Shown piece by piece: positions 1 through 9,972 of a stretch of DNA of 64,000 nt. Source of the stretch: Polynucleobacter sp. AP-Kaivos-20-H2. Lineage in GTDB: Bacteria; Pseudomonadota; Gammaproteobacteria; Burkholderiales; Burkholderiaceae. The DNA lies in contig NZ_JACVOX010000001.1 in assembly GCF_018882215.1 (NCBI RefSeq), forward strand, positions 434,001-498,000, given 5' to 3'. Every line of letters begins with the position of its first letter. The stretch's first letter is position 1. The position numbers were made by a program, and so were the translations under genes. Under the pieces are notes generated by a model. It was not told the DNA's origin, did no database searches, and saw only the letters and a program-made list of their open reading frames with translations.

Positions 1-1876
1 TGGCGCTTTGCTCAATGATAGTCTTAACTTGAGCTAAAACAGACTGGTCATCCATCGTGCTGATATCGCCAGGATCACGTCCTTCGGCTACAGCCTGAAG
101 TGCGCGACGAACAATCTTGCCTGAACGTGTCTTTGGCAACGCAGTAACTATATAAACCCGGCCAGGTCGTGCAATAGCCCCTAAGGTGGTGTCGACAGTC
201 TTCATGCACTCCGCTTCCAAAGTAGCGGTATTGGAGGCATCTTTAGGAATCACAAAGGCAATCGCGGCTTGCCCCTTTAATTTATCCTCAATACCAACCA
301 CGGCAACTTCTGAAACATTCGGATGGCTAGAAATACTTTCTTCGATTTCGCGAGTACCAAGGCGATGTCCAGCTACGTTAATCACGTCATCCGTACGACC
401 CAAGATGAAGAAATAACCATCCTTATCTTTAATGCCCCAGTCAAAGGTGGAGTAAATTAATTTGCCTGGAATCGTTTCCCAATAGGTGCTGACAAAGCGC
501 TTGTCATCGCCCCAAACAGTTTGCATGCAACCTGGAGGCAATGGACCTTCAATGGCAATGACGCCCTTCTGATCTGGGCCCAGCTCTTCGGAAGTGGCAT
601 CGTCGAGTAACTTCATGTTGTAACCAAACGATGGCACACCTGGTGAGCCAAATTTATGCGGCATGACTTCAACGCCACGCTGAATTGCCAGCATTGGCCA
701 ACCTGTTTCTGTCTGCCAATAGTTATCCACGATCGGCTTATTAATTGCACCATGAATCCAACTGGCTGTCGGTTCATCCAAGGGCTCTCCTGCCAGGAAC
801 AGAGCACGCAATTTAGAAAGGTCATATTTGGTTAAGAAAGCAGGGTCTTGTTTCTTCAGAACGCGAACTGCTGTTGGCGCAGAAAACATGACAGACACTT
901 TGTATTTATCTACTAGCTCCCACCAAATGCCTGCATCAGGACGCAAGGGAGTGCCCTCGTACATGATCGTAGCCATACCAGATAGCAATGGCGCATAAAT
1001 AATGTAGCTGTGGCCAACAACCCAACCAATATCGGATGTGCAGAACATGGTCTCACCAGCATTACCGGTAAAAATATGTTTCATCGACGCGGCGAGAGCG
1101 ACTGCGTAGCCGCCTGTATCACGCTGAACACCTTTAGGCTTTCCAGTTGTACCGGAGGTGTACAAAATATAAGAAGGATGAGTTGCATCAACCCATACAA
1201 TAGGCACTACATCATTTAAATGCTTTTGGCGTTCGCTTGCGTAATCTAAATCACGTCCAGCAACGGTGGTGAATTCAGTCAAACCGCGATTCACAATCAA
1301 GACCTTTTCAGGCTTGTATTCAGCCAGAGTAATTGCCTCATCTAGCAATGGCTTGTAAGGAACTGCTTTGCCGCCACGTGCACCTGCTTCTGCGGTAACA
1401 ATCAGCTTTGGTTTTGCATCATCAATGCGAGATGCCAAGCTGTGTGATGCAAAGCCACCAAACACAACGGAGTGAATGGCGCCAATGCGAGCGCAGGCAA
1501 GCATTGCAAAACAAGCCTCAGCAATCATCGGCATATAAATAAGTACGCGATCACCCTTTTTAACGCCTGCTGATGTGTAAATTGCTGCCATACGATTCAC
1601 TTCTTCGTATAACTCTTTAAATGTATATGCCTTCTCTTGATTGGTTTCTGTAGAAACTGCAACCAAGGCAATTTGATCTGGACGATCTTCTAAGTGACGA
1701 TCAACTGCGTTGTAGCAAAGATTCGTTGAGCCACCCTCAAACCATTTAGCAAATGGAGGGTTATCGTAATTGAGGACTTTGTCAAAAGGTTTTTCCCAAT
1801 GTATTAACTGCGCCTGCTCACCCCAAAATCCATCTGGGTCTTTAATTGAACGTTCGTGGTGTGCTTTGTAGGACAT
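1..1876 (-). CDS. prpE: Propionyl-CoA synthetase (AMP-forming), 3' end outside window
   Basis: Activates propionate (and probably acetate) to the acyl-CoA with ATP, through an acyl-adenylate, in the cytoplasm. The reverse-strand frame is open from ATG at 1876 to the window edge, so about 625 residues are present and only a short C-terminal piece is missing. The N-terminus (SYKAHHERSIKDPDGFWGEQ) is PrpE-like rather than Acs-like. Near the C-terminus the LPKTRSGK motif carries the conserved lysine that is acetylated and catalytic in this family (about 30-60 nt from the edge). The adenylate-forming core motif region lies around 1130-1160 on the reverse strand. It is followed downstream in the same direction, after 32 nt, by nothing visible; upstream lies mltD, which ends 32 nt before this start and could be co-transcribed. 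Acs is the only serious alternative. Confidence 0.9.
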   Translation of the reverse strand, partial: MSYKAHHERSIKDPDGFWGEQAQLIHWEKPFDKVLNYDNPPFAKWFEGGSTNLCYNAVDRHLEDRPDQIALVAVSTETNQEKAYTFKELYEEVNRMAAIYTSAGVKKGDRVLIYMPMIAEACFAMLACARIGAIHSVVFGGFASHSLASRIDDAKPKLIVTAEAGARGGKAVPYKPLLDEAITLAEYKPEKVLIVNRGLTEFTTVAGRDLDYASERQKHLNDVVPIVWVDATHPSYILYTSGTTGKPKGVQRDTGGYAVALAASMKHIFTGNAGETMFCTSDIGWVVGHSYIIYAPLLSGMATIMYEGTPLRPDAGIWWELVDKYKVSVMFSAPTAVRVLKKQDPAFLTKYDLSKLRALFLAGEPLDEPTASWIHGAINKPIVDNYWQTETGWPMLAIQRGVEVMPHKFGSPGVPSFGYNMKLLDDATSEELGPDQKGVIAIEGPLPPGCMQTVWGDDKRFVSTYWETIPGKLIYSTFDWGIKDKDGYFFILGRTDDVINVAGHRLGTREIEESISSHPNVSEVAVVGIEDKLKGQAAIAFVIPKDASNTATLEAECMKTVDTTLGAIARPGRVYIVTALPKTRSGKIVRRALQAVAEGRDPGDISTMDDQSVLAQVKTIIEQSA

Positions 1877-1908
1877 GGTCAACCTGATCTCTTAAAAAGT
1901 TACTCGAA

Positions 1909-3345
1909 TTACTGGCTCTTACTCACCCCTTTACTAGCGTTGCTGCTGGCTGAGGCAGGTGAAATACCATTTTTCGCAGATTTTGCAAGCCCTGTCGATG
2001 CGGATTTATGCTGAGATGCAGCATTTTTTGCAGAAGAATTACCCTTAGAGGTGCCCTTAACTACTGTTTTGGTGTTACTGGGTGCCACGCATTTAGTTGA
2101 TTTGCCGCCCTTAGCTCCCTTGGTCGGTTTAGGGCACTTAGGCGCAGGCGGAGCTGGCTTTTCTAAGCTGAGACTGGCATTTTCTGCCATAGCAGTTGAA
2201 ACATCGCCAGGTCTGCGACTAGTTTTGGGAATCAGCACGGTAGAGCCTGCACGAATACGCATCCCTCTTGGAATACCGTTTACCTCGCGCAGAGCATCTA
2301 CGTCAACCCCTAACGTTTTGGCCGCCTGATCAACACTTTCTGTTTTAGATACCTGAACAGCCGTCCAAGTAGAAAGTGGTTTGGTGTATTGCATTAGGTT
2401 ATCTTGAAAAATTTCCGCATGTGCAAATGGTAGAAGAATTTGCTGATTAGCGTTACTTAAAATTACCGGCTTATTAAATGATGGATTTAGAATTTGAAAT
2501 TCATCTGCAGGTATCTCGGCCAGCTTAATTACAAGAGCAACATCAATATCGCTTCCGACATCGACCGCTACAAAGTATGGGTGATTTTCCAATTCAGGCA
2601 GCACAATTCCATATGCTTGCGGATCCAACACAATTTGTCGATACGCCATCAATTTAGGGACGTAATTACGCGTCTCACGCGGCAAGGTCAAACTTTCGTA
2701 GTCAGTTGGCAAACCAGCAGCAGCATTGCGCTTCTGCGCTTTAGAGATATTGCCGGCACCCCAGTTATACGCAGCAAGCGCCAATTCCCAGCTCCCAAAC
2801 TGATTGTTCAAACGTTGCAAGTAATCCAGTGCTGCGTCTGTTGACTGCACAACATCACGTCGTTCATCCCTAAATACATTTTGCGTGAGTCGAAAGTCTT
2901 TTCCAGTGGCAGGCATAAATTGCCATAAGCCTACCGCCTTCGCACTGGACTTTGCATTAGTTACAAAAGCACTCTCAACAAAAGGTAGAAGTGCAATTTC
3001 AGTTGGCATATTGCGCGCGTTTACTTCTTGAACAATGTAAAACAAATATCGCGAAGAACGCGTCATTGAGCGGTTGACGTAATCGGGCCTTGCGGCTAAC
3101 CAACGAATTTGCTCTATTTCCAGCGGGGTATTCATTGGCTCCATCTGGAAGCCATCACGGATGCGTATCCACAGATTGTCAGAAGGCGCATAAACCTTGC
3201 TAACAGATTGATTTTTGAGATTTACTCGGGCAGCTTTTGATGTTTTTGAATTTGCCTTTGTTGGGGTGTCAGAAGTCCAATCACCCGTACTTGCACAGCC
3301 ACTCAACAAAGCAGCAATTACCAAGACTGCATACATCATCCGCAT
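1909..3345 (-). CDS. mltD: Membrane-bound lytic murein transglycosylase D with LysM domain
   Basis: Cleaves the glycan strand of peptidoglycan in the periplasm to leave 1,6-anhydromuropeptides. The 478-residue protein starts with a lipoprotein signal ending in LLSGC (Cys17), so it is probably anchored to the outer membrane. The SLT domain (about residues 95-230) has the catalytic Glu in ALLPFVESAF and the GLWQFMPATG and ALAAYNWGAGNI motifs of family 1D. A LysM-like module follows at about residues 325-375. The last 90 residues are a Lys/Ser/Ala-rich low-complexity tail, longer than usual, possibly wall-binding. Its ATG overlaps the gloB stop by one base (TAATG), so the two are translationally coupled. 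Confidence 0.93.
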   Translation of the reverse strand: MRMMYAVLVIAALLSGCASTGDWTSDTPTKANSKTSKAARVNLKNQSVSKVYAPSDNLWIRIRDGFQMEPMNTPLEIEQIRWLAARPDYVNRSMTRSSRYLFYIVQEVNARNMPTEIALLPFVESAFVTNAKSSAKAVGLWQFMPATGKDFRLTQNVFRDERRDVVQSTDAALDYLQRLNNQFGSWELALAAYNWGAGNISKAQKRNAAAGLPTDYESLTLPRETRNYVPKLMAYRQIVLDPQAYGIVLPELENHPYFVAVDVGSDIDVALVIKLAEIPADEFQILNPSFNKPVILSNANQQILLPFAHAEIFQDNLMQYTKPLSTWTAVQVSKTESVDQAAKTLGVDVDALREVNGIPRGMRIRAGSTVLIPKTSRRPGDVSTAMAENASLSLEKPAPPAPKCPKPTKGAKGGKSTKCVAPSNTKTVVKGTSKGNSSAKNAASQHKSASTGLAKSAKNGISPASASSNASKGVSKSQ

Positions 3346-4154
3346 TAGAAGCGATCTTTCCAGCCGCGAATAACTGCCAATACATGCGCTGGCGTTGGTA
3401 ATGATGGCTGGCCAGAAATCTCTTTAGCCATTGCAATGACTTCGGCTTGATCACAGCGCATAAATGGATTAACTTGCAGCTCTTGTCCAATAGTAGTTGG
3501 AAGAGTTGGCAAACCCTGCTCTCGCAGAGATTTAGCTTGCTCTGACCATGAAAGTAGATTGAGGTTGTTAGGCTCTACTGCTAGAGCAAAACGAATATTC
3601 GATAAAGTGTACTCATGGGTGCAATAAACCAAAGTATTTTTTGGCAGTGCGGCAAACTTAGCCAGCGACTCCGTCATTTGAGTTGGCGTCCCCTCGAATA
3701 ATCTTCCACAACCCGAGGCGAATAAAGTATCCCCACAGAACAGCATTGGCTCAACAACATTTGCTTGCATGTTTGCAAAGTAAGCAATGTGACTTAAGGT
3801 ATGCCCAGGAACTTCGAGAACCTTCAAGCTAATACGTGGGGAAGCAATTTCAAATTTATCGTCCTGCATTACGACATTAGTACGACCTGGAATATTGTCA
3901 CCAACTGGGCCATAAACAGGCAGATCTTCACCCACACTTTGCAATAAGTTGAGAATGCCACCCGTATGGTCTGCATGGTGGTGAGTAATGAGAATGCCCT
4001 TGAGGGTCAAATGATTTGCGCTCAGGTACTCCAAAACTGGCGCTGAATCACCTGGATCCACCACTAAAGCAGAGCTGCCATCGTGAATGCACCAGATATA
4101 GTTATCATCAAATGCCGGTATGGGCCAAACCTGCAATAAAGTATTCTTATTCAT
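3345..4154 (-). CDS. gloB: Hydroxyacylglutathione hydrolase (glyoxalase II)
   Basis: Hydrolyses S-lactoylglutathione to D-lactate and glutathione, the second step of methylglyoxal detoxification in the cytoplasm. The metallo-beta-lactamase metal motif THHHADHTGG is at about residues 55-65, with further ligands in VPGHTLSHIAY, LFCGDTLF and YCTHEYT. I start it at ATG 4154 (MNKNTLLQVWPIPAF..., 269 residues), which matches the family N-terminus; the frame continues 78 nt upstream but that stretch would overlap the divergent methyltransferase and has no family counterpart. Only 6 nt separate this start from the opposite-strand gene. Confidence 0.93.
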   Translation of the reverse strand: MNKNTLLQVWPIPAFDDNYIWCIHDGSSALVVDPGDSAPVLEYLSANHLTLKGILITHHHADHTGGILNLLQSVGEDLPVYGPVGDNIPGRTNVVMQDDKFEIASPRISLKVLEVPGHTLSHIAYFANMQANVVEPMLFCGDTLFASGCGRLFEGTPTQMTESLAKFAALPKNTLVYCTHEYTLSNIRFALAVEPNNLNLLSWSEQAKSLREQGLPTLPTTIGQELQVNPFMRCDQAEVIAMAKEISGQPSLPTPAHVLAVIRGWKDRF

Positions 4155-4160
4155 AGACCG

Positions 4161-4979
4161 ATGATACCAACCCCACCCATCCCCTCTCAGACGCCTGCAC
4201 CTCCCTGGAGCTCGTGGGAAAAATGGCTCCAATCCCCTCCGGGACGCTATGTCCTAGCGTGGGAGCAAAGGTGTTTTGACCAAATTGTTGCCGATGTCTT
4301 TGGCTTTCATGCGTTGCAAATAGGCCTACCTCAGATAAACGCGTTAAGTGAAAATCGCATGCCTTTGCATGCCATCCTCATTCACTCTAACGACAGCCGC
4401 TCTCAAGCTGGCAATTACAACTGGCATTTGATTGAAGGTGACTCGACAGACCTCCCTTTTGCCAGCGATAGCCTAGATCTGATTGTGCTGCCGCATGTTT
4501 TAGAATTTGCTACAGACCCCCATCAAATATTGCGCGAAGTCGATCGAGTGCTTCGACCTGAGGGTCGTTTAATTATCTCCGGCTTCAACCCAGCAAGCCT
4601 CTGGGGTGCCAGACAATATCTGAGTAGATTGGTAGGCACTCCCTATCTACCTAGAGATGGTCAATTTATTAGTCTGATCCGAATTAAAGACTGGTTGGAG
4701 TTACTTAACTTCTCTTTAGACCGCGGTCACTTTGGCTGCTATAAATTTCCCTTGCAAGGCGAAGCTGTGATGGGCAAGATGAATTTTCTTGAAAAAATGG
4801 GGAATCGTTGGTGGCCCATATTTGGGGCTGTTTTCTTAGTTTCAGCCATTAAACGCCAACAAGGAATACGCCTCATTGGCCCGGCATCACTTGTCCGCAT
4901 ACCAGCCATTAAGCAGCTAAGTCCTGCTGCCGAGCGTAGCAATATGCAAAAACGCCTCAATAACAGCAATACCAAGTAA
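4161..4979 (+). CDS. Class I SAM-dependent methyltransferase (type 11)
   Basis: A 272-residue predicted methyltransferase; the substrate is unknown. The centre resembles the methyltransferase type 11 fold: DSTDLPFASDSLDLIVLPHV corresponds to motifs II-III, and LREVDRVLRPEGRLIISGFN is the typical post-motif strand. The N-terminus (SSWEKWLQSPPGRYVLAWEQ) looks like the form that precedes rnhA in many betaproteobacteria, which supports the ATG at 4161. It is divergent from gloB with 6 nt between starts and sits 9 nt upstream of rnhA, so it probably heads an operon with it. A glycine-rich SAM motif I is weak by eye (HALQIGLPQ region), so activity should not be assumed. Confidence 0.82.
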   Translation: MIPTPPIPSQTPAPPWSSWEKWLQSPPGRYVLAWEQRCFDQIVADVFGFHALQIGLPQINALSENRMPLHAILIHSNDSRSQAGNYNWHLIEGDSTDLPFASDSLDLIVLPHVLEFATDPHQILREVDRVLRPEGRLIISGFNPASLWGARQYLSRLVGTPYLPRDGQFISLIRIKDWLELLNFSLDRGHFGCYKFPLQGEAVMGKMNFLEKMGNRWWPIFGAVFLVSAIKRQQGIRLIGPASLVRIPAIKQLSPAAERSNMQKRLNNSNTK

Positions 4980-4988
4980 ATTATTGCC

Positions 4989-5453
4989 ATGCCGCAATCG
5001 AAATCCCACCCCCACCATCCTCATATCGTGATCTACACAGATGGCGCCTGTAAAGGCAATCCTGGGCCTGGCGGCTGGGGGGCTGTTTTGCGATCAGGCG
5101 GTCATGAAAAGCATATTCATGGGGGTGAAAAGCTCACCACCAACAACCGCATGGAAATTTGTGCCGTTATTTTTGCCTTAAAAGCACTGAAACAACGCAG
5201 TACTGTCGAGCTATGGACGGACTCTCAATACGTACAAAAGGGCGTCACAGAATGGCTAGAGGGTTGGAAAAAACGGGGCTGGAAGACTGCCAGCAAGGAT
5301 CCGGTTAAAAATGCTGACCTCTGGCAAGAACTCGACTCCCTGCTCCCAGGACATGAAATCTCCTGGCACTGGGTTAGAGGGCACAATGGACACCCTGGGA
5401 ACGAGCTTGCCGACCAGTTGGCAAATAAGGGGGTTGAGGAGTTTTTGCCATAG
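4989..5453 (+). CDS. rnhA: Ribonuclease HI
   Basis: Endonuclease that cuts the RNA strand of RNA:DNA hybrids, removing R-loops and primers. At 154 residues it has normal RNase HI length. The catalytic acidic residues are visible: Asp in [17 protein letters not shown], Glu in NNRMEICAV, Asp in LWTDSQYV, and the C-terminal Asp in NELADQLAN, with the active-site His loop in [10 protein letters not shown]. It follows the methyltransferase by 9 nt. In many betaproteobacteria rnhA is next to dnaQ; here an RND efflux pump lies between them. Confidence 0.96.
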   Translation: MPQSKSHPHHPHIVIYTDGACKGNPGPGGWGAVLRSGGHEKHIHGGEKLTTNNRMEICAVIFALKALKQRSTVELWTDSQYVQKGVTEWLEGWKKRGWKTASKDPVKNADLWQELDSLLPGHEISWHWVRGHNGHPGNELADQLANKGVEEFLP

Positions 5454-5566
5454 GGCAAATGCGCGTCGACAACCTCCTTTTCAGTCATCTTATGAGAGAA
5501 TGATCCTGCTTTAAATAGCTTAGAAACAGCATAAAACCCCCATAAAAAACCAAGAAAAACGAGACT

Positions 5567-6877
5567 GTGTCAAAAATAGAATCTTCACTCGATAAGGCTT
5601 TTGCCAAACTCGTTCAATTTAAAGATATAGGCAAAGTTCGCTTGTGCGCCCTTTGGCAAAAATATTTACCCCAATTAGACCAAGTAAAGAAGCTAGATTT
5701 CGCGACAGTAAAATCTTTTGTGATCAGATTTAAATGGCGCTTGCTATTAATTCTGCTCTTACTCTATGCGGGCTCAAAAGCATATGATTATTTTTTCCCA
5801 GCCTCTGCTAAATCTGGCGGCCCTGTTACCGTAACATCATTCGTAGTCCAGAAAAAAGATGTGCCGCTAATCATTGAGGCAACTGGCACCATTGTTTCCA
5901 ATAGCATTGTTGACATTCGCCCAATGGTCACCAATACCGTCGCCACAATTCAAGTTAAAGATGGCCAAGAAGTTAAAGCTGGCGATCTGCTATTTACCTT
6001 AGATGACCGCAACGATAAAGCAAACTATGAAAAGCTCAAAGCACTTGCTGATGATGCTCAAAAACAATATCTGCGCGCCAAAGAATTGGTTAGCAAAAAC
6101 TTTATTTCTAAAGCCGCTCTAGAAACTACATTGGCAAATGCCAAGTCAGCACAAGCAGCAGCCCGCGCGGCAGAAGTGCAGCTTTCTTTTGATTACATTA
6201 AGTCCCCTATTGATGGTCGTGCTGGCATCGTCAATGTATTCCCGGGCTCCCTTGTCCAGGCTAGCAACATTGTTTCCACCGCGACCAGCTCAACTGCTAC
6301 ATCCAGCGTTGGATCCATGGTGACCATTACTCAATTAAACCCAATTGATGTTCAATTTGTCATTCCAGAAAAAGATATTCCGATCATCTTAGAGAACCAG
6401 TTAGATGGTGATGCGATGAATGTTACGGTGACTGTAGGCGATAGCGGCAAAAGAACTTACGAAGGAAAGGTGCTGGTCGTTGATAACCAAGTCGATCCTT
6501 CGATCGCGGCGGTACGCGTAAAAGCGCAAATCCCGAATGACGCCAAAACCCTCTTGCCAGGTGAATTTGCTCGCGTATCCCTAGTGGCCAATACTTTGAA
6601 GGATGCCTTAGCCATTCCATCGCAAGCAGTAGTGATCAACCCTCGTGGAAAACTTGTTTATGTTGTCGATAAAGATGACAAAGTGGCAGCCAAGCCCGTA
6701 AAAGTAGTTTATGACTACCAAGGATTGTCTGTTGTCACAGGTATAGATGCTGGCGATAGAGTGGTGGTTGAGGGCAAGCAGAATTTGCGTCCAGGAAGCA
6801 AAGTCCGCGAGGATAAATCAGCTGCACCGCAAGCAACTACTACCTCAACAACTCCAACAGCCCCAGAGAAAAAATGA
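5567..6877 (+). CDS. RND efflux periplasmic adaptor (membrane fusion protein)
   Basis: Periplasmic adaptor that links an inner-membrane RND pump to an outer-membrane channel. Of 436 residues, the first 55 are charged and probably cytoplasmic, then one membrane helix (about 57-75) anchors the protein; this is unlike the usual cleaved signal or lipoprotein signal. After it come the lipoyl/barrel-sandwich half (VKDGQEVKAGDLLFTLDDRN), an alpha-hairpin (about 165-210), the second lipoyl half (FDYIKSPIDGRAGIVNV) and the beta-barrel and membrane-proximal domains. The start is GTG at 5567 with only a weak purine-rich stretch before it; another GTG at 5720 lies just before the helix and is a possible alternative. 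Its stop overlaps the pump gene by 4 nt. No outer-membrane channel gene is nearby. Confidence 0.9.
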   Translation: MSKIESSLDKAFAKLVQFKDIGKVRLCALWQKYLPQLDQVKKLDFATVKSFVIRFKWRLLLILLLLYAGSKAYDYFFPASAKSGGPVTVTSFVVQKKDVPLIIEATGTIVSNSIVDIRPMVTNTVATIQVKDGQEVKAGDLLFTLDDRNDKANYEKLKALADDAQKQYLRAKELVSKNFISKAALETTLANAKSAQAAARAAEVQLSFDYIKSPIDGRAGIVNVFPGSLVQASNIVSTATSSTATSSVGSMVTITQLNPIDVQFVIPEKDIPIILENQLDGDAMNVTVTVGDSGKRTYEGKVLVVDNQVDPSIAAVRVKAQIPNDAKTLLPGEFARVSLVANTLKDALAIPSQAVVINPRGKLVYVVDKDDKVAAKPVKVVYDYQGLSVVTGIDAGDRVVVEGKQNLRPGSKVREDKSAAPQATTTSTTPTAPEKK

Positions 6878-9800
6878 CACTATCCGAATTATGTATTCGG
6901 CGCCCGGTAATGACGGTGTTGCTCTCGATAGCAACAGTCATCGCAGGGGCTGTTGCCTACATGAAAATTCCAGTAGCTGCGCTACCTAGTTTTAATACGC
7001 CAGTTATTTCTGTAAGCGCATCTTTACCGGGTGCATCACCAGAAAATATGGCTGCCTCGGTAGCCCTTCCCCTTGAAAAAGAATTTTCGACGATTGATGG
7101 CATCACCGTAATTAGCTCCACTAATTCTTTGGGCAGTACGAGCATTACTTTGGAATTCAATAACGATCGAGATATTGATAAAGCCGCAGTTGACGTTCAA
7201 GCAGCTTTGTTGAGAGCCCAAAAGCGCTTACCGATTGAAATGACGGTGCCACCGTCCTACCGGAAGATAAATCCAGCCGACACTCCTGTTCTAGTGGTGC
7301 GCATGAGCTCGCCATCAATCAGTCTCTCAGATCTCAATCAATACGCAGAAAATTTACTTTCACCTAACTTATCAACCATTAGTGGTGTAGCGCAAGTTCT
7401 AGTTTATGGTGCAAAGCGTTATGCGGTTCGCGTACGAGTGCATCCCGACGCTCTTGCTAACCGCAATCTCACTATTGACGATATCGCCGTTGCTATCAAC
7501 AAAGCCAACTCCAATAGTCCTGTAGGGGTTTTAGACGGGCCCCGTCAGGCCATCACTATTTATGCCAACCCACAACTAGTAAGACCTGAAGAGTTTGCCA
7601 ATTTAATTGTTAGTCAAAAAAATGGTCTTCCGATCTACCTCAAGGACGTTGCCGATGTGATCGAGAGTTACGAGGATGTAAAAACATTGGCGAGTGCTAA
7701 TGGAGAGCGCTCTATTGCGATTGCAGTATTGCGCCAACCGAGCGCGAATACTGTGGATGTTGTTAACTCCGTTAAGGCATTACTACCTCAATTACAAAAG
7801 CAGATGCCGGAATCTGTTCGTATGCAATTGTTGAATGATCGTTCGCTCTCCATTCTAGAAGCGATACATGACGTTAATCTCACATTGGCTTTAACGATCT
7901 TGTTGGTTGTTATGGTAATTTTCTTGTTCCTGAAACATGTTTCGGCGACAGTTATTCCCTCTATCAGCCTTCCAATCTCACTGATCGGGGCATTCTTTTT
8001 GCTCTATTTTTTGGGATACAGCTTAGATAACATATCGCTTCTGGGTATAACGCTTGCTGTAGGCTTGGTTGTTGATGATGCAATTGTGGTGCTTGAAAAC
8101 ATCATGCGTTATGTTGAACAAGGTATGGACCCACTCAAAGCATCCCTCAAAGGTAGCAAAGAAGTGGGCTTTACGATTATTTCCATTTCTATTTCTTTAG
8201 TGGCTGTATTTATTCCACTCTTCTTTATGGCTGGTCCTATTGGCCTTCTGTTTAGAGAATTTGCGGTAGTGGTTTCACTTTCTATTTTGGTATCAGCAGT
8301 CGTATCGCTCACGGTTGTGCCAATGTTATGCAGTCGCTTCCTGCCAAAACCAGGTCAGCATGCCAAGGAATATGCGATCAATAAGAAGTTTGATCGCGTC
8401 TTTGACTGGATGCTAAAAACCTATATTCACTACCTTGATCTGGCTCTTAATAATCGCAAAAAAGTGTTATGGGGCGCTCTTTCCACCTTTGTCATTACCG
8501 TGGTTTTGTTTGTCTATAGCCCAAAGGGTTTCTTTCCAGAAGAAGATATTGGGCAAATTCAAGCAACTACTGAGGCATCTGAAGATATCTCCTTTAAAGC
8601 GATGTTGGCACTTCAGGATAGAGCTGCAGAACTAGTGAATACAGACCCGAATGTGGATAGCTCTATTTCAGTCATTGGCGGTGGTGCGAGCTCAGGCTAC
8701 AACACCGGCAGGATTTTTATCATTCTTAAGCCCAAGGGCGATCGCGCTAAGATGGCTCAGGTGATGGAGGGATTAAGAAATAAATTTAAAGAGATCCCCG
8801 GCCTTCAGGTCTACATGCGTCCGGTCCAGAATTTACAGCTTGGCGGCAAAAATAGTAAAAGCCGCTACCAATTTACTTTGCAAAGTGTTGGCTTTGAAGG
8901 CGTGAATGAATGGGCTGATAAGTTGATGCAAAAGATGCGTACCGACCCACTTTTCCGTGACGTTACCAGTGACTCACAGCTAAAAGGTCTCAACGTCAAG
9001 ATCAATATTGATCGTGAAAAAGCGGCTAGTGCCGGCGTTACGATTGCTGACATCCGTACAGCCCTCTATTCTGCCTACGGTGAGAGGCAGGTATCTACTA
9101 TCTACACACCAGTGAATACTTATTACGTGATCCTAGAAGCTGCTGAAGAAGATCGTCAATATGAGACAGATCTGAATAAGATTTTTGTAAGAGGTCGCGC
9201 AACCGACAAGCTGATTCCACTATCTAGCGTAGCTAGCTTCACTCGTGAAATCGGCCCAACCGCCGTAAACCATCAAGGGCAAATTCCGGCTGTAACCCTG
9301 TCATTCAACCTTGCTCCTGATGTCTTCCTTGGTGACGCCACGAAAAAGATTGAGGAATACACCAAGGAAATTGGCTTACCCGCTTCCATCATTACGAGTT
9401 ACGGTGGAGATGCGGCAGTATTTAAAAGCAACCAATCAGGTCAGCTGATACTAATTCTATCGGCTCTAGGCGTAATTTACATATTGCTTGGCGTGCTTTA
9501 CGAGAGTTACATTCATCCGCTGACTATTTTGGCTGGCTTGCCATCCGCTGCGATTGGCGCCATCCTTGCTTTGCGCATCTTTGGCTTCGAGCTAACCGTC
9601 GTTGCATCGATCGGTATTTTATTATTGATCGGCATCGTTAAAAAGAATGCGATTTTGATGATTGACTTTGCCTTAGATGCACAACGTAACCAAGGCATGT
9701 CTCCTGAAAAGGCGATTCGTGAAGCATGCATCTTGCGTTTCCGGCCCATTATGATGACAACCGTTGCCGCTTTAATGGGCGCACTCCCGATTGCTTTTGG

Positions 9801-9972
9801 ATTGGGTGCCGGTGCAGAGTTACGTCAACCTTTAGGCATTAGTGTTGCTGGCGGCCTGATTTTTTCTCAGTTCGTAACGTTGATCATTACACCCGTGATT
9901 TATCTCTATTTGGATAAATATGCAGGCAATGGACCGATGGACATTCCACCAGCTGTTCTAGAGGGAACCTGA
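6874..9972 (+). CDS. RND multidrug efflux transporter, inner-membrane pump (HAE1 type)
   Basis: Proton-driven export pump of the AcrB/MdtB family, 1032 residues, close to the usual 1030-1050. The N-terminus LSELCIRRPVMTVLLS is typical. Twelve membrane helices can be placed in two halves of one helix plus five. The proton-relay pair Asp-Asp is visible in GLVVDDAIVVLEN (about residue 395), and the second half carries GIVKKNAILMIDFA and FRPIMMTTVAALMGALPIA. Short ATGA overlap with the adaptor and a TGATG junction with dnaQ suggest one transcript. Drug specificity cannot be told from sequence; resemblance is to MdtB/MdtC or MuxB-type pumps. Confidence 0.93.
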   Translation: MTLSELCIRRPVMTVLLSIATVIAGAVAYMKIPVAALPSFNTPVISVSASLPGASPENMAASVALPLEKEFSTIDGITVISSTNSLGSTSITLEFNNDRDIDKAAVDVQAALLRAQKRLPIEMTVPPSYRKINPADTPVLVVRMSSPSISLSDLNQYAENLLSPNLSTISGVAQVLVYGAKRYAVRVRVHPDALANRNLTIDDIAVAINKANSNSPVGVLDGPRQAITIYANPQLVRPEEFANLIVSQKNGLPIYLKDVADVIESYEDVKTLASANGERSIAIAVLRQPSANTVDVVNSVKALLPQLQKQMPESVRMQLLNDRSLSILEAIHDVNLTLALTILLVVMVIFLFLKHVSATVIPSISLPISLIGAFFLLYFLGYSLDNISLLGITLAVGLVVDDAIVVLENIMRYVEQGMDPLKASLKGSKEVGFTIISISISLVAVFIPLFFMAGPIGLLFREFAVVVSLSILVSAVVSLTVVPMLCSRFLPKPGQHAKEYAINKKFDRVFDWMLKTYIHYLDLALNNRKKVLWGALSTFVITVVLFVYSPKGFFPEEDIGQIQATTEASEDISFKAMLALQDRAAELVNTDPNVDSSISVIGGGASSGYNTGRIFIILKPKGDRAKMAQVMEGLRNKFKEIPGLQVYMRPVQNLQLGGKNSKSRYQFTLQSVGFEGVNEWADKLMQKMRTDPLFRDVTSDSQLKGLNVKINIDREKAASAGVTIADIRTALYSAYGERQVSTIYTPVNTYYVILEAAEEDRQYETDLNKIFVRGRATDKLIPLSSVASFTREIGPTAVNHQGQIPAVTLSFNLAPDVFLGDATKKIEEYTKEIGLPASIITSYGGDAAVFKSNQSGQLILILSALGVIYILLGVLYESYIHPLTILAGLPSAAIGAILALRIFGFELTVVASIGILLLIGIVKKNAILMIDFALDAQRNQGMSPEKAIREACILRFRPIMMTTVAALMGALPIAFGLGAGAELRQPLGISVAGGLIFSQFVTLIITPVIYLYLDKYAGNGPMDIPPAVLEGT

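Noticed and set aside
1..1876. Broken gene at the left edge
   Set aside because: The frame is open throughout to the edge; it is merely cut by the window, not frameshifted.
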